Source: Prevotella histicola JCM 15637 = DNF00424
GTDB taxonomy: Bacteria > Bacteroidota > Bacteroidia > Bacteroidales > Bacteroidaceae
Length of the DNA stretch: 64,000 nucleotides
NCBI RefSeq assembly: GCF_000613925.1
Contig: NZ_BAJX01000005.1
Location: 1-64,000, forward strand
Direction: 5' to 3'
The first letter of the stretch is position 1. Each line of letters starts with the position of its first letter. The position numbers and the translations under genes are program-made. A model generated the notes under the pieces. That model ran no database searches. It was not told the DNA's origin and saw only the letters and a list, made by a program, of their open reading frames with translations. Below, in pieces: positions 18,301 to 27,380 of the stretch.

Positions 18301-19403
18301 ATGAACGAAGATTTAAGAATCATCATTAGTGGCGGTGGTACTGGTGGACATATTTTTCCTGCAGTATCAATTGCCAATGCAATAAAAGCAAAACATCCTA
18401 ATGCAAAGATTCTCTTTGTAGGGGCAGAAGGACGCATGGAAATGCAACGTGTACCAGCTGCTGGCTACGAAATAAAAGGATTACCAATCAAAGGATTCGA
18501 CCGTGCACACAAACTGAAAAACTTCAAAGTATTGTTCAAACTTTGGAAAAGTCTACGTATGGCACGTCAGATTATCAAAGATTTCAAACCCCAGGTTGCT
18601 GTAGGTGTTGGAGGATATGCAAGTGGAGCAACTCTTTATGAATGTGCAAAGATGGGGATTCCTTGTCTTATACAAGAGCAAAATTCTTATGCTGGCGTCA
18701 CAAATAAGCTTTTATCAAAACGTGTGGCTAAGATTTGTGTTGCATATGAAGGTATGGAACGTTTCTTCCCTGCCAACAAAATCATTATGACAGGAAATCC
18801 AGTACGTCAAAATGTTCTAAAAACGAATCTCTCAATAGAAGAGGCACGAAAGAGTTTCGGATTAGATCCAAATAAGAAAACAATTCTTCTTGTAGGTGGT
18901 AGCTAGGTGCACGTACTATTAATCGTTCTGTCATAGAACACCTTAACTTAATTCATGATTCTGAAGTCCAATTTATTTGGCAAACTGGTAAATATTACTA
19001 CCAAAAGATTTCAGATTCTATGAAAGGGAAAGAGCTCCCCAACCTTAAAGTAATGGATTTCATTAGTGATATGGGAGCAGCATATAAAGCTGCAGATCTT
19101 ATTATCAGTCGGGCAGGAGCAAGTTCTATCAGTGAATTCCAAATCATAGGAAAACCCGTAATTTTGATTCCAAGCCCTAACGTGGCTGAAGATCATCAGA
19201 CGAAGAATGCTATGGCGTTAGTCAATAAACAAGCAGCAATCTATGTTAAGGATGCAGAAGCGCCAGACACATTGCTACCACTAGCTCTCAAGGTTATTGC
19301 GGATGACAGTAAGCTTAAGAGTTTAAGTGAAAATGTAAAGAAGATGGGACTAAAGAACTCTGCCGACATCATTGCCGACGAAGTACTTAAGCTAATAAAA
19401 TAA
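18301..19403 (+). CDS. murG: UDP-GlcNAc transferase MurG, frameshifted
   Basis: MurG converts lipid I to lipid II on the inner face of the membrane. The first frame has GGGTGGHIFPA (11-21), VGVGGYASG and IQEQNSYAGVTNK and stops at LLVGGS (18904). The other frame from 18906 reads GARTINRSV and continues with SRAGASSISEFQIIGKP and NVAEDHQTKNA. Adding one C (AGCTAG to AGCCTAG near 18903) yields VGGSLGARTIN and about 367 residues. As MurG is essential and single-copy, a sequence error is by far the likeliest explanation. Confidence 0.94.
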
Positions 19404-19408
19404 GAAGA

Positions 19409-20805
19409 ATGGAACTCAAGGATATTAAATCTGTATATTTTATAGGGGCAGGTGGCATTGGCATGAGTGCTATTGCACGTTACTTCCTACATAAAGGATT
19501 ATTTGTTGCAGGGTATGACAAGACTCCTTCTACCCTAACACGTCAGTTGGAGAAAGAAGGAATGAACATCCACTACGAAGAGAACGTTAAACTCATCCCT
19601 ATAGAATGTTGCCAACCAGAGACAACATTAGTTGTATATACTCCAGCAATTCCCGCAACTCACGCAGAGCTGGTTTACTTCCAGAACAATGGATTTACAA
19701 TAGAGAAACGTGCGCAAGTCCTTGGAACACTTACACGTACTCACAAAGGATTATGTTTCGCAGGAACACATGGTAAAACAACGACGTCTACAATGTGTGC
19801 ACATATTTTACATCAAAGCCATTTAGATTGTAATGCCTTCTTGGGAGGAATCTCAAAGAACTATGGAACGAATTATATCCTTTCGAAAAAAAGCGACTAT
19901 GTTGTCATTGAGGCAGATGAGTTCGACCGATCTTTCCATTGGTTACGTCCATGGATGAGTGTTATCACATCTACGGACCCAGACCATCTTGATATTTACG
20001 GAACGAAAGAGGCTTATCTAGAGAGTTTTCGTCACTACACAGAACTTATTCAAGAGGGTGGTACATTGATTATCCACAAGGGCCTCGAAATGAAACAACA
20101 CGTAAAAGAAGGCGTAAAAGTATATGATTATAGTCGCAATACAGGAGATTTTCATGCAGAAAATATCCGAATAAAGAATGGCACAATAACATTCGACTTT
20201 ATTTCTCCTGTTGAAAATGTAAAAGACATAGAACTTGGGCAACCTATTCCTATCAACATAGAAAATGGTATTGCAGCTATGGCTATGGCACAACTCAATG
20301 GTTGCACAGCAGAAGAACTACGTAAAGGTATGGGAACATATGCTGGTGTGGATCGTCGTTTCGACTTCAAAATAAAGAATAACCGCCATGTATTTCTTTC
20401 TGATTATGGCCATCACCCAAAGGAAATACTACAAAGTGCAAAGAGTTTGAAAGAGTTATACGGCAACAGAAAAGTCACTGTTATATTCCAACCACATCTC
20501 TATACACGTACAAGAGACTTCTATAAAGAATTTGCTGATGCTCTAAGTCATTTCGATGAAGTAATACTCACAGAGATCTATCCTGCACGCGAGGAACTAT
20601 CCCAGGCGTAACAAGCGCTCTTATCTATGAGAATCTGCGCAAAGGTATAGAGAAGCAAATGATAAAGAAAGACGATGTACTCGACTTTGTGAGAAGTCGT
20701 GACTTTGATGTATTAGTTGTATTAGGTGCTGGTAACCTCGATAACTATGTCCCACAAATAACAGAAATTATCCAAGAAAAAGAAAAACAAGAAAGTAAAA
20801 AGTAA
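19409..20805 (+). CDS. murC: UDP-MurNAc:L-alanine ligase MurC, frameshifted
   Basis: MurC adds L-alanine to UDP-MurNAc. Seen: FIGAGGIGMSAIARYFL near the start, the ATP loop GTHGKTT (119-125), EADEFDRSFHWL and DYGHHPKEI. The first frame ends wrongly at EELSQA (20611). The other frame carries IPGVTSALIYENLRKG to VLGAGNLDNYVPQITE and stops at 20805. Restoring one C near 20597 (GAACTATC to GAACCTATC) gives PAREEPIPGVTS and about 465 residues. Five bases separate it from murG. The indel is probably a sequence error. Confidence 0.94.
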
Positions 20806-20824
20806 AGAATAGAAGAGATTAAGT

Positions 20825-21763
20825 ATGTATATTCAGTGGAAGAAAATAATAATTACTACGCTGGACTTGGTGTTAGCATTTTATCTCATCATGGCAGTTA
20901 CCTCATGGAACAACCCTGATGAGAATTCCCAATTATGCACCAAAGTAGACATAAATATCTCTGACGCTAATAATGCAGGATTTCTTACTGCTGGAGAAAT
21001 AAAGCACATCTTAGAAAAAGACCATCTATACCCGCTCAACAAGAAGATGGAAAGTATCAATCCGCGCAGCATTGAGGAGGCACTTAAAGTCGGACCGTTT
21101 GTAAAGACAGCACAGTGCTTTAAGACCAAGAATGGACATGTCAAGATAAGCATAACTCAGCGAATGCCTATCATCCGCATAAAGAGTCAGCATGGCAGTG
21201 ATTTCTATCTTGATGACAATGGAGGAATTCTTCCTAATTCAAAGTATACGAGTGACCTGATTATCGCAACAGGAAACATAGACAATAACTTTGCTAAGTC
21301 ATACATAGCCCCATTAGCTAAAACAATCAGTGCCTCTCCGTTCTGGCTTAACCAAATAGAACAAATTAACGTATTACCAGATAGAGGTATTGAACTTGTA
21401 CCACGCGTAGGAGATCACATCATCTTCATCGGGTACTTACCCTATAACCGCTACAAGAACGCTCGCGAACGAGAAATAAAGGCTTTCGTTACCAAGAAGC
21501 TTTCACGCCTTGAGAAGTTCTACCGATATGGTCTTTCACAAGCCGGATGGAACAAATACTCTTACATAGACGTAGAATTTGACAACCAGATTGTGTGCAA
21601 ACGTCGTGATAGTGAGGCTGAGAAAAAAGAAGCTGAAGCACTAAAAGAAGAAGCCAAGAAGAAGGACTCCGAGGTTCAACAACGTACAGAAGAACAAGAG
21701 CGAGAGAAGGCCCGCAAGGAAGTAGACCAACAAGAACATACTTCAGACGGCCCAACCGAGTAA
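20825..21763 (+). CDS. ftsQ: Cell division protein FtsQ
   Basis: Bitopic layout: short cytoplasmic start, one TM segment (about residues 8-25, IIITTLDLVLAFYLIMAV), then a periplasmic domain with a POTRA-like region (GEIKHILEKDHLYP) and a FtsQ beta domain (about 95-235, ISITQRMPIIRIKS). FtsQ bridges FtsLB and the other divisome parts. The last 55 residues are very charged (EAEKKEAEALKEEAKKKDSE), unlike E. coli FtsQ. Synteny murC-ftsQ-ftsA-ftsZ is decisive. Intact. Confidence 0.9.
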   Translation: MYIQWKKIIITTLDLVLAFYLIMAVTSWNNPDENSQLCTKVDINISDANNAGFLTAGEIKHILEKDHLYPLNKKMESINPRSIEEALKVGPFVKTAQCFKTKNGHVKISITQRMPIIRIKSQHGSDFYLDDNGGILPNSKYTSDLIIATGNIDNNFAKSYIAPLAKTISASPFWLNQIEQINVLPDRGIELVPRVGDHIIFIGYLPYNRYKNAREREIKAFVTKKLSRLEKFYRYGLSQAGWNKYSYIDVEFDNQIVCKRRDSEAEKKEAEALKEEAKKKDSEVQQRTEEQEREKARKEVDQQEHTSDGPTE

Positions 21764-21816
21764 AAACAAACCACTTATTTAAGAACATAAAACAAGGAAT
21801 ATAATACTTAACGAGT

Positions 21817-23265
21817 ATGGCAGAGTTCATAGTAGCCATTGAATTAGGCTCATCAAAGATTACAGGAATCGCCGGCAAGAAGAACCTTGACGGCAGTATA
21901 TCCGTACTTGCCGTTGTAAAGGAAGATGCCTCACAATGCATTCGCAAAGGCGTTGTCTACAACATCGACAAGACTGGTCAGTGTCTCACAAGCATTATCA
22001 ATAAACTAAGGAAACAACTAAAATACGAAATCTCCCAAGTTTATGTTGGCGTAGGAGGGCAATCTATACGCAGTGTACGTAATGTCATTGTAAAAGACTT
22101 GACCACTGACACCATTATCACCAGTGACATGATCAATGAGTTGATGGATGCCAACCGCAACATGACTTATCCTGACCAGGAGATTCTTGATGCTGCCACA
22201 CAAGAATACAAAGTTGATAACCAGTATTCTTTAGACCCTGTTGGAATCAAAGCAACACGTTTAGAGGGTAATTTCCTGAATATTCTATGGAGAAAGTCAT
22301 TCTATAACAATCTCAACAACTGCTTTGAGAAAGCAGGAATAGCCATTGCCGAAATGTACCTTGCACCATTAGCTTTAGCTGATGGCGTACTAAGCGAGGC
22401 TGAGAAACGTGGCGGTTGCGTACTTGTCGACCTCGGTGCCGACACTACTACCGTCTCTGTCTATTATAAAAACATCCTTCGACACCTTGCAGTCATACCT
22501 TTGGGAGGCAACAATATAACAAAAGATATTGCAAGCCTACAGATGGAAGAGAAAGATGCTGAAGCAATGAAGATTAAATACGGCTCAGCATACACTGAGA
22601 ACAACGATATTGACAACACTCTTAAGTACTCTATTGATGCCGAGCGCACCGTAGACAGTCGAAAATTCATTGAGATTGTAGAAGCACGTGTTGAAGAAAT
22701 CATAGAAAATGTATGGTATCAAGTTCCGTCAGAATACACCGATAAGCTACTAGGAGGTATCATTCTCACTGGAGGAGCTATGAACATGAGGAATATTGAC
22801 CGTGCTTTCCGCAATATTACTCATATTGATAAAATCCGTAGAGCAGACTTCGTAACACATACCATCACGTCAAGCAATGCTGATATAACAGCTAAGAACG
22901 GCGACATGAACACCGTTCTCGGACTTCTTGCCAAAGGAGATATGAACTGTGCAGGTGCTGAATTCAATCCAGCACAGAATAATCTCTTTGCTAATAACGA
23001 ACCTGCTGTTGCAACTCCGATAGAATCTTACACTTCAACAACTACCAGCCGACAAGGCCAGGGAATTGTTCCTACTCCGGAAGAGAAACGTAAAGCAGAA
23101 GAAGAGCGTCGTAGACGCGAAGAGGAAGAACGTAAATTACGTGAAGAAGAGGAAGAAAAACAGCGTCAATTAGAAGAAGAAAAGCGTCGCAATAGCTTCT
23201 GGCATAAGCTAGGAAGAAAGGTAAAAGAGTTTGGAGGAAAGATGCTGGAAGAAGAGGATGAATAA
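21817..23265 (+). CDS. ftsA: Cell division protein FtsA
   Basis: An actin-like protein that tethers FtsZ to the membrane. It begins FIVAIELGSSKITGIAG (phosphate 1 loop), and shows the 1C domain and GGCVLVDLGADTTTVSVY (phosphate 2) and LLGGIILTGGAMN. At 482 residues it is longer than E. coli FtsA (420). The extra part, about residues 420-462, is a run of Glu and Arg (KAEEERRRREEEERKLREEE) followed by an amphipathic end HKLGRKVKEFGGKMLEEE that should be the membrane-targeting helix. Located 53 bases after ftsQ. Confidence 0.95.
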   Translation: MAEFIVAIELGSSKITGIAGKKNLDGSISVLAVVKEDASQCIRKGVVYNIDKTGQCLTSIINKLRKQLKYEISQVYVGVGGQSIRSVRNVIVKDLTTDTIITSDMINELMDANRNMTYPDQEILDAATQEYKVDNQYSLDPVGIKATRLEGNFLNILWRKSFYNNLNNCFEKAGIAIAEMYLAPLALADGVLSEAEKRGGCVLVDLGADTTTVSVYYKNILRHLAVIPLGGNNITKDIASLQMEEKDAEAMKIKYGSAYTENNDIDNTLKYSIDAERTVDSRKFIEIVEARVEEIIENVWYQVPSEYTDKLLGGIILTGGAMNMRNIDRAFRNITHIDKIRRADFVTHTITSSNADITAKNGDMNTVLGLLAKGDMNCAGAEFNPAQNNLFANNEPAVATPIESYTSTTTSRQGQGIVPTPEEKRKAEEERRRREEEERKLREEEEEKQRQLEEEKRRNSFWHKLGRKVKEFGGKMLEEEDE

Positions 23266-23324
23266 TCTTCTACTTCAATTTTGGTCAAAAAACATAAGGA
23301 ATCACATTATAGAAACATACTGTT

Positions 23325-24647
23325 ATGGCAGACAACAATAGATTAGAAGTCCTGGACTTCGGTGATGGAGACGTTGCTGATAGCATTATAAAGGTTATTG
23401 GTGTTGGTGGCGGTGGTGGCAACGCTGTCAACCATATGTACAAAGAAGGAATCCACGATGTAACCTTCGTTCTTTGTAATACGGATGCACAGGCCCTTAA
23501 TGACTCACCAGTTCCTGTCCACTTGCAATTAGGGAAAGAAGGATTGGGAGCAGGAAACCGTCCAGAACGAGCAAGACAGGCTGCAGAAGATACCATCGAA
23601 GATATCAAGCATATGCTTGATGATGGCACAAAGATGGCATTTATCACTGCTGGTATGGGTGGTGGAACAGGAACAGGAGCTGCTCCTGTGATAGCACGCG
23701 TCAGCAAAGAATTAGGTATTCTAACCGTTGGTATCGTCACGATTCCATTCCGTTTCGAAGGTGCAAAGAAGATAGATCAGGCACTGGATGGTGTGGAAGA
23801 AATGGCAAAACACGTTGATGCTTTGCTCGTTATCAACAATGAACGCCTCCGCGAAATATACCCTGAACTAAGCTTGATAGATGCTTTTCGAAAAGCAGAT
23901 GACACCTTGAGCGTTGCAGCAAAGAGCATTGCAGAGATCATTACCGTACATGGTATTATGAATCTTGACTTCAATGACGTTAAGACTGTCCTCAAAGATG
24001 GTGGCGTAGCAATTATGTCTACTGGTTATGGAGAAGGTGAAGGACGCGTCAAACAGGCTATTGAAGATGCACTTAACTCACCATTGCTTAATGATAATGA
24101 TGTCTATAAGTCAAAGAAGATCCTCCTTTCTATTAACTTCAACAGTGATAACAAGGAGAATGCAGGTCTAACGATGGAGGAGATGGGCGATATCACAGAC
24201 TTCATGAACCACTTCAGTGCAGACTTCGAGCTCAAGTGGGGACTTGCTATTGACCCAGAACTCGACAAGAAAGTTAAGGTCACTATCCTTGCAACAGGCT
24301 TCGGTATTGAGGATGTTGATGGTATGGGAAGTCATATCAAGAAGCATACCCAAGAGGATGCAGCACGTATTGCAGAGGAAGAAGAGAAGGCTGCAGAGCG
24401 TCGTGACCGCCGTGAACGGTTCTATAAAGACAACAACAGTTCTCAATATAAGCATCGTCCACACATCTTCCGCTTTACTGCTGACGAGCTAGATAACGAG
24501 GATGTCATCCTTGCAGTTGAGAATACACCGACTTATAAACGTACGAAGCAGATGCTAAAGGATATCAAACGTATCAGTGATCCAGAGAAAGAGACGGAAG
24601 AAACGGATACGAAAGACACCGTTGAAGGTGTTATTAGCTTTGTTTGA
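23325..24647 (+). CDS. ftsZ: Cell division GTPase FtsZ
   Basis: A tubulin-like GTPase that forms the Z ring. Motifs: GVGGGGGNAVNHM near the start, the tubulin signature GGGTGTGAAPV (about 111-121), PFRFEGAKK, and NFNDV-type T7 loop (LDFNDVKTVL). The C-terminal linker (about 335-400) is charged (EEEEKAAERRDRRERFYK). The tail has ENTPTYKRTKQML, likely the conserved peptide that binds FtsA, then about 30 more acidic residues ending VEGVISFV. It is the last gene of the cluster; two terminators follow. Confidence 0.97.
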   Translation: MADNNRLEVLDFGDGDVADSIIKVIGVGGGGGNAVNHMYKEGIHDVTFVLCNTDAQALNDSPVPVHLQLGKEGLGAGNRPERARQAAEDTIEDIKHMLDDGTKMAFITAGMGGGTGTGAAPVIARVSKELGILTVGIVTIPFRFEGAKKIDQALDGVEEMAKHVDALLVINNERLREIYPELSLIDAFRKADDTLSVAAKSIAEIITVHGIMNLDFNDVKTVLKDGGVAIMSTGYGEGEGRVKQAIEDALNSPLLNDNDVYKSKKILLSINFNSDNKENAGLTMEEMGDITDFMNHFSADFELKWGLAIDPELDKKVKVTILATGFGIEDVDGMGSHIKKHTQEDAARIAEEEEKAAERRDRRERFYKDNNSSQYKHRPHIFRFTADELDNEDVILAVENTPTYKRTKQMLKDIKRISDPEKETEETDTKDTVEGVISFV

Positions 24648-24741
24648 TAGACTAAAGTAAATAACAAAAGGAGAAGATTTAGAAGTACAAACACGGAAAA
24701 ATAAAACTTCTTATTTGAAGATAGACCCTTCTCTACAGTAT

Positions 24742-24790
24742 AAAAAGAAGCCATATCTGAACCCTCTTCTTGGGGTCGATATGGCTTTTT
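24742..24790. terminator. ftsZ terminator, possibly bidirectional
   Basis: AAGCCATATC (24748-24757) pairs with GATATGGCTT (24778-24787) and an inner ACCC/GGGG stem. A T-run lies on the right and five A on the left, so it can act on both strands. It closes the dcw cluster. Confidence 0.8.
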
Positions 24791-24820
24791 GCTTTTTAAC
24801 AGTCACAGACTTTGATTTAT

Positions 24821-24859
24821 GGTGATACTCAATTCTATTTTGAGCTATCACCTTTTTTT
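24821..24859 (+). terminator. Second terminator after ftsZ
   Basis: GGTGATA plus CTCAA pairs with TTGAG plus TATCACC across a short loop with a single bulged C, followed by seven T. Two strong plus-strand terminators within 110 bases make a firm end to the cluster. Confidence 0.8.
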
Positions 24860-25008
24860 ATGTATCATTCATCTTATTGCATAATAAGAAATATCTTTAC
24901 ATAACAAAACACATAATCATTTAATAATCTCCCTAAAGGCATTTAGACTCACATACGCAACAAACTAACATACAAGCAGTTACAAAAGCAAAAATAAAAG
25001 ATGTCCTT

Positions 25009-25100
25009 TTACCATTCAAAAGGGCATCTTTTACAGTTCAAAAGGGCGTCTTTTGCAACGTAAAAGGGCGTCTTTTAGAATGCAAAAGACCATCTTTCAA
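25009..25100. repeat. 22-bp-period intergenic repeat array B (core AAAAGGGCRYCTTTT)
   Basis: Units start near 25016, 25038, 25060 and 25082, with cores AAAAGGGCATCTTTT and AAAAGGGCGTCTTTT (twice) and a decayed last copy (AAAAGACCATCTTT). A first unit in reverse orientation (AAAAGATGTCCTTTT) begins at about 25017 minus one period. The spacing between cores is 22 bases. The array lies in the convergent gap between ftsZ and the lipoprotein gene. Nothing else was recognised in 24860-25193. Confidence 0.85.
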
Positions 25101-25193
25101 ATTCGATGTATGAAAGAACACGACATTATTCGTTGAAAAAGAGTCTCTGCTATAACAGCAAAAAAGAAAAAGAGCGCACGATTAGCCCCTACC

Positions 25194-25862
25194 CTATTTA
25201 CCGTCTTTCTTTTCTGGAGCTACCACGTCATCAATGCTGACAAGCTTATAACGACAAGGTCCTAGTTCGTTCTGCCAATCCTCCAACTTAATAGATGGAT
25301 CGTATTCTACACTCACCGTAAGCACGTAAGTGTTCTCTTCTTTATATTGAGTGTCAAATCCTTCTATTGAATTCAACAACAACAAGGCACCACCTGACGT
25401 ACGTGCAAAGTACTTATAGTCACCTTTTCCCTTCTTATTAGGAAAGATTGACAGCTTCAACGTAAACCCCGTCTGACTTTCACTACTTATGATCTTATTC
25501 AGACTGTAAGTACTTGGTGAGACTTTACCATCACGTACTTCAAAATTTTCACGCAATTCCACTTCGTACGTCTTCCCCTCCTGATAGACTTCATCTAATC
25601 CTGGAATGGATGCAGGACCATAAGCGAAATCACCATCTCCCAGAAGAAACACATAACGTAACCCATCTTTTGATGCCTTTTTGTCTCCTGCAGCAAACTT
25701 ACCCTTATAAGCTGCCACCGTCAAACGTTGGATAGCATAACCTTCATGCACATCATCTTCCTTGCTACAAGAGGAAAATAAACATGAACATACAAACATT
25801 AAGAGCAGGAGAAAAAAACCTTTCATACAAAGGAAAGACTGAAAAATCTTTTTGCTTTTCAT
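25194..25862 (-). CDS. Lipoprotein of unknown function
   Basis: A 222-residue protein with a type II signal peptide: a long hydrophobic stretch (FFLLLLMFVCSCLFSSC) with the lipobox cysteine at about 32, followed by SKEDD, which suggests an outer-membrane lipoprotein. A second Met at residue 13 would give a more typical signal peptide. The mature part is polar and probably beta-rich, with no motif I recognise. A full promoter lies directly upstream (25925-25894). The ftsZ bidirectional hairpin may end its transcript. It may be a narrow Prevotella family. Confidence 0.75.
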   Translation of the reverse strand: MKSKKIFQSFLCMKGFFLLLLMFVCSCLFSSCSKEDDVHEGYAIQRLTVAAYKGKFAAGDKKASKDGLRYVFLLGDGDFAYGPASIPGLDEVYQEGKTYEVELRENFEVRDGKVSPSTYSLNKIISSESQTGFTLKLSIFPNKKGKGDYKYFARTSGGALLLLNSIEGFDTQYKEENTYVLTVSVEYDPSIKLEDWQNELGPCRYKLVSIDDVVAPEKKDGK

Positions 25863-25893
25863 TGTTTTGTCTCATTATTAGTTTACAATTGCA

Positions 25894-25925
25894 CAAAAAT
25901 AAAATAAATTCCGTAAACTAACAAA
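25894..25925 (-). promoter_or_regulatory. Promoter of the lipoprotein gene
   Basis: On the minus strand, TTTG (25925-25922), a 20-base spacer and TATTTTTG (25901-25894) match the Bacteroidetes consensus fully, 31 bases before the ATG at 25862. Confidence 0.75.
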
Positions 25926-25949
25926 TAAAAAATTAGAAAACGAAAGGAA

Positions 25950-26675
25950 TCATACGAATAACTCCTTCATAACCTGAAAACTCTTCAGCTCAGGCATATC
26001 AGGAACATGAATACAATAATATCGCAAAACAGTATCAGCAATTCGATTGCGTTCGTGATGGGATAAGCGGAACAAATGCATATTCTCATAGTCCATTCGC
26101 ATCAAAAGACCGATTCCAGAAGCCTCTGAAGGTAAGAGGTAATCAGGATGTAATGGTGCCCGATCACAGAAAGACGCATTGCGGAGATCGAACCATGATC
26201 CTTCATGATAAGCATCTAAATTAGGGAAGAAACCAATAAATCGACTCAGCCTCATCATGAAAACAAGATGGAAATTAGCATAATTATGTTCCACTTCATC
26301 CAACCATTGCATACTACTCAACACATAATTATATAAGTGAACATTCTGTTGCTCACCCCGCGTAACATAATAAAGGAATTCTGAAAGGAACAGAAGAATA
26401 GCTGATTTCACAGGATCGAAAGGAATAGAAGTATAAGGATGCTGAATACGAACCTCCTTTATATGCTGTAAAGAGACACGCTGCCGATAGTCAAACTCCA
26501 AATCAAGCAAAGTAAGAGGTTGGAAATATTGTTTCTTTATTTTACCTTTAGCAGTCTTAGGAATACGTACAATAAAGGATATACGCCCCTCCTGCTCAGT
26601 AAACATGTCAATAATCAATGACGATTCACCGAACTTCAAACTACGCAAAACTATAGCTTTCGATTGCAGAATCAT
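25950..26675 (-). CDS. recO: DNA repair protein RecO
   Basis: RecO loads RecA onto SSB-coated DNA in the RecFOR pathway. The N-terminal OB-fold segment is typical: SKAIVLRSLKFGESSLIIDMF (one residue more than the core motif) followed by EGRISFIVR and a helical C-terminus. The Met at 26675 (242 residues, starting MILQSKAIV) is chosen over 26708 because a -7 box lies at 26697-26690 between them. The zinc cysteines of some RecO proteins are absent, as in many Bacteroidetes. Divergent from the tRNA-Glu-rpsT unit. Confidence 0.88.
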   Translation of the reverse strand: MILQSKAIVLRSLKFGESSLIIDMFTEQEGRISFIVRIPKTAKGKIKKQYFQPLTLLDLEFDYRQRVSLQHIKEVRIQHPYTSIPFDPVKSAILLFLSEFLYYVTRGEQQNVHLYNYVLSSMQWLDEVEHNYANFHLVFMMRLSRFIGFFPNLDAYHEGSWFDLRNASFCDRAPLHPDYLLPSEASGIGLLMRMDYENMHLFRLSHHERNRIADTVLRYYCIHVPDMPELKSFQVMKELFV

Positions 26676-26689
26676 ACTAAATACAATTG

Positions 26690-26697
26690 CAAATGTA
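26690..26697 (-). promoter_or_regulatory. recO -7 element
   Basis: TACATTTG on the minus strand, 14 bases before the recO ATG; the -33 position reads TTTC. It sets the start of recO at 26675 with a very short leader. Confidence 0.5.
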
Positions 26698-26736
26698 CAA
26701 AAATACAATGTTTTAGAGAAATTATTTCTTCAAAAG

Positions 26737-26768
26737 TTTGGGAGATTAAAATAAATAGAGTACCTTTG
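26737..26768 (+). promoter_or_regulatory. Promoter of the tRNA-Glu-rpsT unit
   Basis: TTTG (26737-26740), 20 bases, TACCTTTG (26761-26768): a full consensus promoter, 18 bases before the tRNA. Confidence 0.85.
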
Positions 26769-26786
26769 CACCCGCAATTTGACCAC

Positions 26787-26858
26787 GGTCCCTTCGTCTA
26801 TCGGTTAGGACGAGAGATTTTCATTCTCTAAAGAGCAGTTCGACTCTGCTAGGGACTA
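26787..26858 (+). tRNA. tRNA-Glu (anticodon TTC)
   Basis: A complete cloverleaf: acceptor GGTCCCT with AGGGACT, D arm GTCT/GGAC, anticodon stem AGAGA/TCTCT with loop TTTTCAT (anticodon TTC), T arm AGCAG/CTGCT with loop TTCGACT, discriminator A. The CCA end is not encoded (ACAAG follows). It is probably co-transcribed with rpsT, whose ATG is 28 bases downstream. Confidence 0.95.
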
Positions 26859-26885
26859 CAAGTAAAATAAAAGAAGAAAACAAAG

Positions 26886-27140
26886 ATGGCAAATCACAAA
26901 TCATCATTGAAAAGAATCCGTCAGGACAAAGTCAAGACGTTACACAACAGATATTATGCAAAAACTATGCGTAACGCTGTTCGCAAGTTGCGCAACATGA
27001 CGGACAAGGAAGAAGCTACAAAGCTCTATCCTACCGTACAGAAGATGTTGGACAAGTTGGCTAAAACCAACATCATCCACCAGAATAAGGCAGCTAACTT
27101 GAAGTCTGCCCTCTGCAAACACGTTGCAGCTCTGGGATAA
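26886..27140 (+). CDS. rpsT: 30S ribosomal protein S20
   Basis: An 84-residue, strongly basic helical protein starting [15 protein letters not shown], the standard S20 start, and ending in the usual [15 protein letters not shown] segment. S20 binds 16S rRNA early in 30S assembly. It shares a promoter with tRNA-Glu and is followed by a terminator at 27181. Confidence 0.97.
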   Translation: MANHKSSLKRIRQDKVKTLHNRYYAKTMRNAVRKLRNMTDKEEATKLYPTVQKMLDKLAKTNIIHQNKAANLKSALCKHVAALG

Positions 27141-27180
27141 AAAAGAAATCAATTCAGTCATAGCTGAGACACATAAGAAA

Positions 27181-27210
27181 AGTCACAGTCCGCACGGACT
27201 GTGGCTTTTT
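27181..27210 (+). terminator. rpsT terminator
   Basis: AGTCACAGTC pairs with GACTGTGGCT around a six-base loop, with one G-T pair, then five T. Confidence 0.88.
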
Positions 27211-27253
27211 ACGTGTTATAGGTTTCACAAATAGTATTTTTTACAACTATTTA

Positions 27254-27285
27254 TTTCTACATTTAAAGGAAAAATTGTATCTTTG
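27254..27285 (+). promoter_or_regulatory. gyrB promoter
   Basis: TATCTTTG (27278-27285) is a full -7 match; TTTC at 27254 sits 20 bases upstream as a near -33 box. A second -7-like TATTTTTG lies at 27347-27354 but its nearest TTTG is only 13 bases away. Leader length would be about 90 bases from the first. Confidence 0.55.
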
Positions 27286-27380
27286 CATAAAAGAAATTGC
27301 ATAAGGCAAATTAAACAAGTATGCTTTACTTTGCCCTCGTTTGCACTATTTTTGCATAACAAAAGAACAATCTAACAAAG

